Assembly: GCA_031769625.1 (NCBI GenBank)
Contig: JAUIMM010000600.1
Coordinates: forward strand, 1-64,000
DNA length: 64,000 nucleotides
Source of the DNA: Taudactylus pleione
Lineage: Eukaryota > Chordata > Amphibia > Anura > Myobatrachidae
Reading direction: 5' to 3'
The position numbers and the translations under genes are program-made. The notes beneath the pieces were generated by a model that searched no databases, was not told the origin of the DNA, and saw only the letters and a list, made by a program, of their open reading frames with translations. Shown here in pieces: positions 1 through 12,540 of the stretch. Position 1 is the stretch's first letter. Each line of letters starts with the position of its first letter.

Positions 1-1139
1 TACAGCACCTTTAATGGTCAAGCCAGCCGGCCCTTTCCTTATGACACAGGCGCACGCTTGGCACTACTTTGTTGATGCACGTGCGGCTACAGCGCACACA
101 ATTCACAAACACAGAAAATATTTTTTATTTGGTTTGGAGTGTACTTTGGGGGGTTGCAGCAACCTTTAACAGTCAAGCCAGCCGGCCCTTTACTTATGAG
201 ACAAGCGAACGCTTGGCACTACATTATTGATGCACGTGCGGCTACTGCGCTCTCAATTCACAAACAAAGAAAATATTTTTTTATTTATTTTGGACTGGAG
301 TGTACTTTGGGGGTTACAGCACCCTTTAACGGTCAAGCAGCCGGCCCTTTACTTATGAAACAGGCGCACGCTTGGTACTACTTTGTTGATGCACGTGCGG
401 CTACTGCGCACACAATTCACAAACACAGAAAATATTTTTTTATTTGGTTTGGAGTGTACTTTGGGGGTTACAGAACCCTTTAACTGGTCAAGCCAGCCGG
501 CCCTTTACTTATGACACAGGTGCACGCTTGGCACTACTTTGTTGATGCACGTGCGGCTACTGCGCACACAATTCACAAACACAGAAAATATTTTTTATTT
601 ATTTTGGACTGGAGTGTACTTTGGGGGTTACAGCACCATTTAATGGTCAAGCCAGCTGGCCCTTTAATTATGACACAGGCGCACGCTTGGCAATACTTTG
701 TTGATGCACGTGTGGCTACTGCGCACACATATCACAAACACAGAAAATATTTTTTTATTTGGTTTGGAGTGTACTTTGGGGGTTACAGCACCCTTTACTG
801 GTCAAGCCAGCTAGCCCATTACTCATGAAACAGGCGCACGCTTGGCACTACTTTATTGATGCACGTGCGGCTACTGCGCTCACAATTCACAAACACAGAA
901 AATATTTTTTAATTTGATTTGGAGTGTACTTTGGGGGCTACAGCACCCTTTAACGGTGAAGCCAGCCGGCCCTTTACTTATGACACAGGCGCACACTTGG
1001 CATTACTTTGTTGATGCACGTGCAGCTACTGCGCACACAATTCACAAACACAGAAAATATTTTTTTATTTGGTTTGGAGTGTACTTTGGGTGTTACAGCA
1101 CCCTTTAACGGTCAAGCCTGCCTGCCCTTTACTTCTGAC

Positions 1140-1771
1140 ACAGGCGCACGCTTGGCACTACTTTATTGATGCACTTGCGGCTACTGCGCTCACAATTCAC
1201 AAACAAAGAAAATATTTTTTTATTTATTTTGGACTGGAGTGTACTTTGGGGGTTACAGCACCCTTTAACGGTCCAAGCCAGCCGGCCCTTTACTTATGAC
1301 ACAGGCGCACGCTTGGTACTACTTTGTTGATGCACGTGCGGCAACTGCGCACACAATTCACAAACACAGAAATTATTTTTTTATTTTGTTTGGAGTGTAC
1401 TTTGGGGGTTACAGCACCCTTTAACGGTCAAGCCAGCCTTCCCTTTACTTATGACACAGGCGCACGCTTGGCACTACTTTATTGATGCACTTGCGGCTAC
1501 TGCGCTCACAATTCACAAACAAAGAAAATATTTTTTTATTTATTTTGGACTGGAGTGTACTTTGGGGGGTTACAGCACCCTTTAACGGTCAAGCCAGCCG
1601 GCCCTTTACTTATGACACAGGCGCACGCTTGGTACTACTTTGTTGATGCACGTGCGGCAACTGCGCACACAATTCACAAACACAGAAATTATTTTTTTAT
1701 TTTGTTTGGAGTGTACTTTGGGGGTTACAGCACCCTTTAACGGTCAAGCCAGCCTTCCCTTTACTTATGAC
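1140..1771 (+). repeat. Local 2-monomer tandem duplication, ~316-bp offset
   Basis: The pair at about 1140-1455 is repeated at about 1456-1771. Both copies share an AAACAAAGAAAATA unit followed by a GGTACTAC / CGGCAACTGC unit. They also share the variant AGCCTTCCC, at about 1435 and 1751, which I did not see elsewhere. One copy carries an extra C (GGTCCAAGCC near 1270) and the other an extra G (six G near 1563). Boundaries are approximate. Confidence 0.75.
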
Positions 1772-4710
1772 ACAGGCGCACGCTTGGCACTACTTTGTTG
1801 ATGCACGTGCGGCTACTGCGCACACAATTCACAAACACAGAAAATATTTTTTTATTTGGTTTAGACTGGTGTGTACTTTGGGGGTTACAGAACCCATTAA
1901 CGGTCAAGCCAGCCGGCCCTTTCCTTATGACACAGGCGCACGCTTGGCATACTTTGTTGATGCAATTGCAGCTACTGCGCACACAATTCACAAACACAGA
2001 TAATATTTTTTATTTGGTTTGGAGTGTACTTTGGGGGTTACAGCACCCTTTAACGGTCAAGCCAGCCGGCCCTTTACTTATGACACAGGCGCACGCTTGG
2101 CACTACTTTGTTGATGCACTTACGGTTACTGCGCACACGATTCACAAACACAGAAAATATTTTTTCATTTGGTTTGGACTGGAGTGTACTTTGGGGTTTA
2201 AAGCACCCTTTAACGGTCAAGCCAGCCGGCCCTTTACTTATGACACTTGCGCACGCTTGGCACTACTTTGTTGATGCACGTGCGGCTACTGCGCACACAA
2301 TTCACAAACACAGAAAATATTTTTTTATTTGGTTTGGAGTGTACTTTTGGGGTTTCAGGACACTTTAACAGTCAAGCCAGCTGGCCTTTACTTATGACAC
2401 AGGCACACGCTTGGCACTACTTTGTTGTTGCACGTGCGGCTACTGCGCACACAATTCACAAACACAGAAAAAAAAATTTTTATTTGGTTTGGAGTGTACT
2501 TTGGGGGTTGCAGCACCCTTTAACGGTCAAGCCAGCCGGCCCTTTACTTATGACACAGGCGCACGCTTGGCACTACTTTGTTGATGCACGTGCGGCTACA
2601 GCGCACACAATTCACAAACACAGAAAATATTTTTTTATTTGGTTTGGAGTGTACTTTGGGGGTTACAGCACCCTTTTAATGGTCAAACCAGCCGGCCCTT
2701 TACTTATGACACAGGCGCACGCTTGGCACTACTTTGTTGATGCACGTGCGGCTACTGCGCACACAATTCACAAACACAGAAAATATTTTTTATTTATTTT
2801 GGACTGGAGTGTACTTTGGGGGTTACAGCACCATTTAACGGTCAAGCCAGCTGGCCCTTTAATTATGACACAGGCGCACGCTTGGCAATACTTTGTTGAT
2901 GCACGTGCGGCTACTGCGCACACATATCACAAACACAGAAAATATTTTTTTATTTGGTTTGGAGTGTACTTTGGGGGTTACAGCACCCTTTACTGGTCAA
3001 GCCAGCTAGCCCATTACTCATGAAACAGGCGCACGCTTGGCACTACTTTATTGATGCACGTGCGGCTACTGCGCTCACAATTCACAAACACAGAAAATAT
3101 TTTTTAATTTGATTTGGAGTGTACTTTGGGGGGCTACAGCACCCTTTAACGGTCAAGCCAGCCGGCCTTTTACTTATGACACCGGCGCACGCTTGGCACT
3201 ACTTTATTGATGCACTTGCGGCTACTGCGCTCACAATTCACAAACAAAGAAAATATTTTTTTATTTATTTTGGACTGGAGTGTACTTTGGGGGTTACAGC
3301 ACCCTTTAACGGTCAAGCCAGCCGGCCCTTTACTTATGACACAGGCGCACGCTTGGTACTACTTTGTTGATGCACGTGCGGCAACTGCGCACACAATTCA
3401 CAAACACAGAAATTAATTTTTTTTATTTTGTTTGGAGTGTACTTTGGGGGTTACAGCACCCTTTAACGGTCAAGCCAGCCTGCCCTTTACTTATGACACA
3501 GGCGCACGCTTGGCACTACTTTGTTGATGCACGTGCGGCTACTGCGCACACAATTCACAAACACAGAAAATATTTTTTTATTTGGTTTAGACTGGTGTGT
3601 ACTTTGGGGGTTACAGAACCCATTAACGGTCAAGCCAGCCGGCCCTTTCCTTATGACACAGGCGCACGCTTGGCATACTTTGTTGATGCAATTGCAGCTA
3701 CTGCGCACACAATTCACAAACACAGATAATATTTTTTATTTGGTTTGGAGTGTACTTTGGGGGTTACAGCACCCTTTAACGGTCAAGCCAGCCGGCCCTT
3801 TACTTATGACACAGGCGCACGCTTGGCACTACTTTGTTGATGCACTTACGGTTACTGCGCACACGATTCACAAACACAGAAAATATTTTTTCATTTGGTT
3901 TGGACTGGAGTGTACTTTGGGGTTTAAAGCACCCTTTAACGGTCAAGCCAGCCGGCCCTTTACTTATGACACTTGCGCACGCTTGGCACTACTTTGTTGA
4001 TGCACGTGCGGCTACTGCGCACACAATTCACAAACACAGAAAATATTTTTTTATTTGGTTTGGAGTGTACTTTTGGGGTTTCAGGACCCTTTAACAGTCA
4101 AGCCAGCTGGCCTTTACTTATGACACAGGCACACGCTTGGCACTACTTTGTTGTTGCACGTGCGGCTACTGCGCACACAATTCACAAACACAGAAAAAAA
4201 TTTTTTATTTGGTTTGGAGTGTACTTTGGGGGTTGCAGCACCCTTTAATGGTCAAGCCAGCCGGCCCTTTACTTATGACACAGGCGCACGCTTGGCACTA
4301 CTTTGTTGATGCACGTGCGGCTACAGCGCACACAATTCACAAACACAGAAAATATTTTTTTATTTGGTTTGGAGTGTACTTTGGGGGTTACAGCACCCTT
4401 TAATGGTCAAACCAGCCGGCCCTTTACTTATGACACAGGCGCACGCTTGGCACTACTTTGTTGATGCACGTGCGGCTACTGCGCACACAATTCACAAACA
4501 CAGAAAATATTTTTTATTTATTTTGGACTGGAGTGTACTTTGGGGGTTACAGCACCATTTAACGGTCAAGCCAGCTGGCCCTTTAATTATGACACAGGCG
4601 CACGCTTGGCAATACTTTGTTGATGCACGTGCGGCTACTGCGCACACATATCACAAACACAGAAAATATTTTTTTATTTGGTTTGGAGTGTACTTTGGGG
4701 GCTACAGCAC
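1460..4710 (+). repeat. 11-monomer higher-order repeat, two copies, 1726-bp offset
   Basis: Copy 1 runs about 1460-2990 and copy 2 about 3186-4710. Landmark pairs keep a constant 1726-bp offset, for example the TTTAGACTGGTGTG monomer near 1860 and 3586, and the A/T tracts at 2468 and 4194. The copies diverge after about 2990, where copy 1 has TACTGGTCAAGCCAGCTAGC and copy 2 has AACGGTCAAGCCAGCCAGCC. Copy 1 carries an extra T (CCCTTTTAATGG near 2672). Confidence 0.85.
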
Positions 4711-7700
4711 CCTTTAACGGTCAAGCCAGCCAGCCCTTTACTTATGACACAGGCGCACGCTTGGCACTACTTTATTGATGCACGTGCGACCACTGCGTTC
4801 ACAATTCACAAACACAGAAAATATTTTTTATTTATTTTGGACTGGAGTATACTTTGGGGGTTACAGCACCCTTTAATGGTCAAGCCAGCCAGCCCTTTCC
4901 TTATGACACAGGCGCACGCTTGGCACTACTTTGTTGATGCACGTGCGGCTACAGCGCACACAATTCACAAACACAGAAAATATTTTTTTATTTGGTTTGG
5001 AGTGTACTTTGGGGGGTTGCAGCAACCTTTAACAGTCAAGCCAGCCGGCCCTTTACTTATGAGACAAGCGAACGCTTGGCACTACAGTATTGATGCACGT
5101 GCGGCTACTGCGCTCTCAATTCACAAACAAAGAAAATATTTTTTTATTTATTTTGGACTGGAGTGTACTTTGGGGGTTACAGCACCCTTTAACGGTCAAG
5201 CCAGCCGGCCCTTTACTTATGAAACAGGCGCACGCTTGGTACTACTTTGTTGATGCATGTGCGGCTACTGCGCACACAATTCACAAACACAGAAATTATT
5301 TTTTTTTTTGGTTTGGAGTGTACTTTGGGGGTTACAGCACCCTTTAACGGTCAAGCCTGCCTGCCCTTTACTTCTGACACAGGCGCACGCTTGGCACTAC
5401 TTTATTGATGCACGTGCGAACACTGCGCTCACAATTCACAAACACAGAAAAATTTTTTTAATTTGGTTTGGAGTGTACTTTGGGGGTTACAGCACCCTTT
5501 AACGGTGAAGCCAGCCGGCCCTTTACTTATGACACAGGCGCACACTTGGCATTACTGTGTTGATGCACGTGCAGCTACTGCGCACACAATTCACAAACAC
5601 AGAAAATATTTTTTTATTTGGTTTGGAGTGTACTTTGGGGGTTACAGCACCCTTTAACGGTCAAGCCTGCCTGCCCTTTACTTCTGACACAGGCGCACGC
5701 TTGGCACTACTTTATTGATGCACGTGCGGCTACTGCGCTCACAATTCACAAACACAGAAAATATTTATTAATTTGATTTGGAGTGTACTTTGGGGGCTAC
5801 AGCACCCTTTAACGGTCAAGCCAGCCGGCCCTTTACTTATGACACCGGCGCACGCTTGGCACTACTTTATTGATGCACTTGCGGCTACTGCGCTCACAAT
5901 TCACAAACAAAGAAAATATTTTTTTATTTATTTTGGACTGGAGTGTACTTTGGGGGTTACAGCACCCTTTAACGGTCAAGCCAGCCGGCCCTTTACTTAT
6001 GACACAGGCGCACGCTTGGTACTACTTTGTTGATGCACGTGCGGCAACTGCGCACACAATTCACAAACACAGAAATTATTTTTTTATTTTGTTTGGAGTG
6101 TACTTTGGGGGTTACAGCACCCTTTAACGGTCATGCCAGCCTGCCCTATACTTATGACACAGGCGCACGCTTGGCACTACTTTGTTGATGCACGTGCGGC
6201 TACTGCGCACACAATTCACAAACACAGAAAATATTTTTTTATTTGGTTTAGACTGGTGTGTACTTTGGGGGTTACAGAACCCATTAACGGTCAAGCCAGC
6301 CGGCCCTTTCCTTATGACACAGGCGCACGCTTGGCATACTTTGTTGATGCAATTGCAGCTACTGCGCACACAATTCACAAACACAGATAATATTTTTTAT
6401 TTGGTTTGGAGTGTACTTTGGGGGTTACAGCACCCTTTAACGGTCAAGCCAGCCGGCCCTTTACTTATGACACAGGCGCACGCTTGGCACTACTTTGTTG
6501 ATGCACTTACGGTTACTGCGCACACGATTCACAAACACAGAAAATATTTTTTCATTTGGTTTGGACTGGAGTGTACTTTGGGGTTTAAAGCACCCTTTAA
6601 CGGTCAAGCCAGCCGGCCCTTTACTTATGACACTTGCGCACGCTTGGCACTACTTTGTTGATGCACGTGCGGCTACTGCGCACACAATTCACAAACACAG
6701 AAAATATTTTTTTATTTGGTTTGGAGTGCACTTTTGGGGTTTCAGGACCCTTTAACAGTCAAGCCAGCTGGCCTTTACTTATGACACAGGCACACGCTTG
6801 GCACTACTTTGTTGTTGCACGTGCGGCTACTGCGCACACAATTCACAAACACAGAAAAAAAATTGTTATTTGGTTTGGAGTGTACTTTGGGGGTTGCAGC
6901 ACCCTTTAACGGTCAAGCCAGCCGGCCCTTTACTTATGACACAGGCGCACGCTTGGCACTACTTTGTTGATTCACGTGCGGCTACAGCGCACACAATTCA
7001 CAAACACAGAAAATATTTTTTTATTTGGTTTGGAGTGTACTTTGGGGGTTACAGCACCCTTTAATGGTCAAACCAGCCGGCCCTTTACTTATGACACAGG
7101 CGCACGCTTGGCACTACTTTGTTGATGCACGTGCGGCTACTGCGCACACAATTCACAAACACAGAAAATATTTTTTATTTATTTTGGACTGGAGTGTACT
7201 TTGGGGGTTACAGCACCATTTAACGGTCAAGCCAGCTGGCCCTTTAATTATGACACAGGCGCACGCTTGGCAATACTTTGTTGATGCACGTGCGGCTACT
7301 GCGCACACATATCACAAACACAGAAAATATTTTTTTATTTGGTTTGGAGTGTACTTTGGGGGCTACAGCACCCTTTAACGGTCAAGCCAGCCAGCCCTTT
7401 ACTTATGACACAGGCGCACGCTTGGCACTACTTTATTGATGCACGTGCGACCACTGCGCTCACAATTCACAAACACAGAAAATATTTTTTATTTATTTTG
7501 GACTGGAGTATACTTTGGGGGTTACAGCACCCTTTAATGGTCAAGCCAGCCAGCCCTTTCCTTATGACACAGGCGCACGCTTGGCACTACTTTGTTGATG
7601 CACGTGCGGCTACAGCGCACACAATTCACAAACACAGAAAATATTTTTTTATTTGGTTTGGAGTGTACTTTGGGGGGTTGCAGCAACCTTTAACAGTCAA

Positions 7701-8330
7701 GCCAGCCGGCCCTTTACTTATGAGACAAGCGAACGCTTGGCACTAAAGTATTGATGCATGTGCGGCTACTGCGCTCTCAATTCACAAACAAAGAAAATAT
7801 TTTTTTATTTATTTTGGACTGGAGTGTACTTTGGGGGTTACAGCACCCTTTAACGGTCAAGCCAGCCGGCCCTTTACTTATGAAACAGGCGCACGCTTGG
7901 TACTACTTTGTTGATGCACGTGCGGCTACTGCGCACACAATTCACAAACACAGAAATTATTTTTTTTTTTGGTTTGGAGTGTACTTTGGGGGTTACAGCA
8001 CCCTTTAACGGTCAAGCCTGCCTGCCCTTTACTTCTGACACAGGCGCACGCTTGGCACTACTTTATTGATGCACGTGCGAACACTGCGCTCACAATTCAC
8101 AAACACAGAAAATATTTTTTAATTTAGTTTGGAGTGTACTTTGGGGGTTACAGCACCCTTTAACGGTGAAGCCAGCCGGCCCTTTACTTATGACACAGGC
8201 GCACACTTGGCATTACTGTGTTGATGCACGTGCAGCTACTGCGCACACAATTCACAAACACAGAAAATATTTTTTTATTTGGTTTGGAGTGTACTTTGGG
8301 GGTTACAGCACCCTTTAACGGTCAAGCCTG
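3190..8330 (+). repeat. 17-monomer higher-order repeat, two copies, 2661-bp offset
   Basis: Copy 1 lies at about 3190-5660 and copy 2 at about 5850-8330. Matching variant monomers keep an offset of 2661: the GGTGTGTACTTT unit (3596 and 6257), the TTGTTGTTGCACGTG unit, the CATATCACAAAC unit, and the GAGACAAGCGAACGC unit. One monomer present near 5660-5810 has no counterpart after copy 2, so the following sequence is offset by one unit less. Copy 2 has private changes, including CACTAAAGTATTGATGC near 7740. Confidence 0.87.
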
Positions 8331-11300
8331 CCTGCCCTTTACTTCTGACACAGGCGCACGCTTGGCACTACTTTATTGATGCACTTGCAGCTACTGCGCT
8401 CACAATTCACAAACAAAGAAAATATTTTTTTATTTATTTTGGACTGTAGTGTACTTTGGGGGTTACAGCACCCTTTAACGGTCAAGCCAGCCGGCCCTTT
8501 ACTTATGACACAGGCGCACGCTTGGTACTACTTTGTTGATGCACGTGCGGCTACTGCGCACACAATTCACAAACACAGAAATTATTTTTTTATTTGGTTT
8601 GGAGAGTACTTTGGGGGTTACAGCACCCTTTAACGGTCAAGCCAGCCTGCCCTTTACTTATGACACAGGCGCACGCTTGGCACTACTTTGTTGATGCACG
8701 TGCGGCTACTGCGCACACAATTCACAAACACAGAAAATATTTTTTTATTTGGTTTGGACTGGTGTGTACTTTGGGGGTTACAGCACCCTTTAACGGTCAA
8801 GCCAGCCGGCCCTTTCCTTATGACACAGTCGCACGCTTGGCATACTTTGTTGATGCAATTGCAGCTACTGCGCACACAATTCACAAACACAGAAAATATT
8901 TTTTTATTTGGTTTGGAGTGTACTTTGGGGGTTACAGCACCCTTTAACGGTCAAGCCAGCCGGCCCTTTACTTATGACACAGGCGCACGCTTGGCACTAC
9001 TTTGTTGATGCACGTACGGTTACTGCGCACACGATTCACAAACACAGAAAATATTTTTTCATTTGGTTTGGACTGGAGTGTACTTTGGGGGTTACAGCAC
9101 CCTTTAACGGTCAAGCCAGCCGGCCCTTTACTTATGACACTTGCGCACGCTTGGCACTACTTTGTTGATGCACGTGCGGCTACTGCGCACACAATTCACA
9201 AACACAGAAAAAAAATTTTTATTTGGTTTGGAGTGTACTTTGGGGTTGCAGCACCCTTTAACGGTCAAGCCAGCCGGCCCTTTACTTATGACACAGGCGC
9301 ACGCTTGGCACTACTTTGTTGATGCACATGCGGCTACAGCGCACACAATTCACAAACATAGAAAAAAATTTTTTATTTGGTTTGGAGTGTACTTTGGGGG
9401 TTACAGCACCCTTTAATGGTCAAACCAGCCGGCCCTTTACTTATGACACAGGCGCACGCTTGGCACTACTTTGTTGATGCACGTGCGGCTACTGCGCACA
9501 CAATTCACAAACACAGAAAATATTTTTTATTTATTTTGGACTGGAGTGTACTTTGGGGGTTACAGCACCATTTAACGGTCAAGCCAGCTGGCCCTTTAAT
9601 TATGACACAGGCGCACGCTTGGCAATACTTTGTTGATGCACGTGTGGCTACTGCGCACACATATCACAAACACAGAAAATATTTTTTTATTTGGTTTGGA
9701 GTGTACTTTGGGGGTTACAGCACCCTTTACTGGTCAAGCCAGCTAGCCCATTACTCATGAAACAGGCGCACGCTTGGCACTACTTTATTGATGCACGTGC
9801 GGCTACTGCGCTCACAATTCACAAACACAGAAAATATTTTTTAATTTGATTTGGAGTGTACTTTGGGGGCTACAGCACCCTTTAACGGTCAAGCCAGCCG
9901 GCCCATTACTTATGACACAGGCGCACGCTTGGCACTACTTTATTGATGCACGTGCAAACACTGCGCTCACAATTCACAAACACAGAAAATATTTTTTTAT
10001 TTGGTTTGGAGTGTATTTTGGGGGTTACAGCACCCTTTAACGGTGAAGCCAGCCGGCCCTTTACTTATGACACAGGCGCACACTTGGCATTACTTTGTTG
10101 ATGCACGTGCAGCTACTGCGCACACAATTCACAAACACAGAAAATATTTTTTTATTTGGTTTGGAGTGTACTTTGGGGGTTACAGCACCCTTTAACGGTC
10201 AAGCCTGCCTGCCCTTTACTTCTGACACAGGCGCACGCTTGGCACTACTTTATTGATGCACTTGCGGCTACTGCGCTCACAATTCACAAACAAAGAAAAT
10301 ATTTTTTTATTTATTTTGGACTGGAGTGTACTTTGGGGGTTACAGCACCCTTTAACGGTCAAGCCAGCCGGCCCTTTACTTATGACACAGGCGCACGCTT
10401 GGTACTACTTTGTTGATGCACGTGCGGCTACTGCGCACACAATTCACAAACAAAGAAATTATTTTTTTATTTGGTTTGGAGAGTACTTTGGGGGTTACAG
10501 CACCCTTTAACGGTCAAGCCAGCCTGCCCTTTACTTATGACACAGGCGCACGCTTGGCACTACTTTGTTGATGCACGTGCGGCTACTGCGCACACAATTC
10601 ACAAACACAGAAAATATTTTTTTATTTGGTTTGGACTGGTGTGTACTTTGGGAGTTACAGCACCCTTTAACGGTCAAGCCAGCCGGCCCTTTCCTTATGA
10701 CACAGGTGCACGCTTGGCATACTTTGTTGATGCAATTGCAGCTACTGCGCACACAATTCACAAACACAGAAAATATTTTTTTATTTGGTTTGGAGTGTAC
10801 TTTGGGGGTTACAGCACCCTTTAACAGTCAAGCCAGCCGGCCCTTTACTTATGACACAGGCGCACGCTTGGCACTACTTTGTTGATGCACGTACGGTCAC
10901 TGCGCACACGATTCACAAACACAGAAAATATTTTTTCATTTGGTTTGGACTGGAGTGTACTTTGGGGGTTACAGCACCCTTTAACGGTCAAGCCAGCCGG
11001 CCCTTTACTTATGACACTTGCGCACGCTTGGCACTACTTTGTTGATGCACGTGCGGCTACTGCGCACACAATTCACAAACACAGAAAAAATTTTTTTGTT
11101 TGGTTTGGAGTGTACTTTGGGGGTTGCAGCACCCTATAACGGTCAAGCCAGCTGGCCCTTTACTTATGACACAGGCGCACGCTTGGCACTACTTTGTTGA
11201 TGCACGTGCGGCTACAGCGCACACAATTCACAAACACAGAAAATATTTTTTTATTTGGTTTGGAGTGTACTTTGGGGGTTACAGCACCCTTTAATGGTCA

Positions 11301-11600
11301 AACCAGCCGGCCCTTTACTTATGACACAGGCGCACGCTTGGCACTACTTTGTTGATGCACGTGCGGCTACTGCGCACACAATTCACAAACACAGAAAATA
11401 TTTTTTATTTATTTTGGACTGGAGTGTACTTTGGGGGTTACAGCACCATTTAACGGTCAAGCCAGCTGGCCCTTTAATTATGACACAGGCGCACGCTTGG
11501 CAATACTTTGTTGATGCACGTGTGGCTACTGCGCACACATATCACAAACACAGAAAATATTTTTTTATTTGGTTTGGAGTGTATTTTGGGGGTTACAGCA
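8120..11600 (+). repeat. 12-monomer higher-order repeat, two copies, 1877-bp offset
   Basis: Copy 1 is about 8120-9720 and copy 2 about 10000-11600. Shared markers include GGAGAGTACTTTGG (near 8602 and 10479), GGACTGGTGTGTAC, CGTACGGT, and ACACTTGCGCACGC. The offset becomes 1878 in the last part, reflecting a one-base difference between copies near 9240, where copy 1 has four G and copy 2 has five. The match ends where copy 1 reads TACTGGTCAAGC and copy 2 AACGGTGAAGCC. Confidence 0.87.
11410..11568 (+). repeat. Representative long-class monomer (159 bp, ACTGG insertion)
   Basis: Long-class monomers differ from the 155-bp class at the unit junction. Where the short class reads GGTTTGGAGTG, they read ATTTTGGACTGGAGTG, that is, GG changed to AT plus five added bases ACTGG. 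This unit also has one T fewer in the preceding A/T tract, giving 159 bp; copies with the full T run are 160 bp. A second long subtype keeps GGTTTGGACTGGAG (e.g. 2170-2185) and a third reads GGTTTAGACTGGTGTG (e.g. 1858-1873). Long and short units alternate irregularly and their order is a useful fingerprint of each higher-order block. Confidence 0.85.
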
Positions 11601-12540
11601 CCCTTTAACGGTGAAGCCAGCCGGCCCTTTACTTATGACACAGGCGCACACTTGGCATTACTCTGTTGATGCACGTGGAGCTACTGCGCACACAATTCAC
11701 AAACACAGAAAATATTTTTTTATTTGGTTTGGAGTGTACTTTGGGTGTTACAGCACCCTTTAACGGTCAAGCCTGCCTGCCCTTTACTTCTGACACAGGC
11801 GCACGCTTGGCACTACTTTATTGATGCACTTGAGGCTACTGCGCTCACAATTCACAAACAAAGAAAATATTTTTTTATTTATTTTGGACAGGAGTGTACT
11901 TTGGGGGTTACAGCACCCTTTACTGGTCAAGCCAGCTAGCCCATTACTCATGAAACAGGCGCACGCTTGGCACTACTTTATTGATGCACGTGCGGCTACT
12001 GCGCTCACAATTCACAAACACAGAAAATATTTTTTTATTTGATTTGGAGTGTACTTTGGGGGCTACAGCACCCTTTAACGGTCAAGCCAGCCGGCCCATT
12101 ACTTATGACACAGGCGCACGCTTGGCACTACTTTATTGATGCACGTGCGAACACTGCGCTCACAATTCACAAACACAGAAAATATTTTTTTATTTGGTTT
12201 GGAGTGTATTTTGGGGGTTACAGCACCCTTTAACGGTGAAGCCAGCCGGCCCTTTACTTATGACACAGGCGCACACTTGGCATTACTTTGTTGATGCACG
12301 TGCAGCTACTGCGCACACAATTCACAAACACAGAAAATATTTTTTTATTTGGTTTGGAGTGTACTTTGGGTGTTACAGCACCCTTTAACGGTCAAGCTTG
12401 CCTGCCCTTTACTTCTGACACAGGCGCACGCTTGGCACTACTTTATTGATGCACTTGCGGCTACTGCGCTCACAATTCACAAACAAAGAAAATATTTTTT
12501 TATTTATTTTGGACAGGAGTGTACTTTGGGGGTTACAGCA
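11570..12540 (+). repeat. 4-monomer higher-order repeat, 625-bp offset
   Basis: About 11570-11920 matches 12194-12540 at an offset of 625 bp. Shared markers are GAGTGTATTTTGGG, AACGGTGAAGCC, GCGCACACTTGGCATTAC, TTTGGGTGTTACAG and GGACAGGAGTG. Differences include CACGTGGAGC against CACGTGCAGC and CTTGAGGC against CTTGCGGC. The segment 9850-10160 is a further related copy, 2193 bp (14 monomers) before 12040-12350. Confidence 0.78.

Noticed and set aside
1761..1997. Minus-strand frames of ~78 codons rich in Cys (VNCVRSSCNC)
   Set aside because: They recur only where a GGTTTAGACTGGTGTG or similar unit joins two frames. Same by-product of repeat structure, with no start context or family resemblance.
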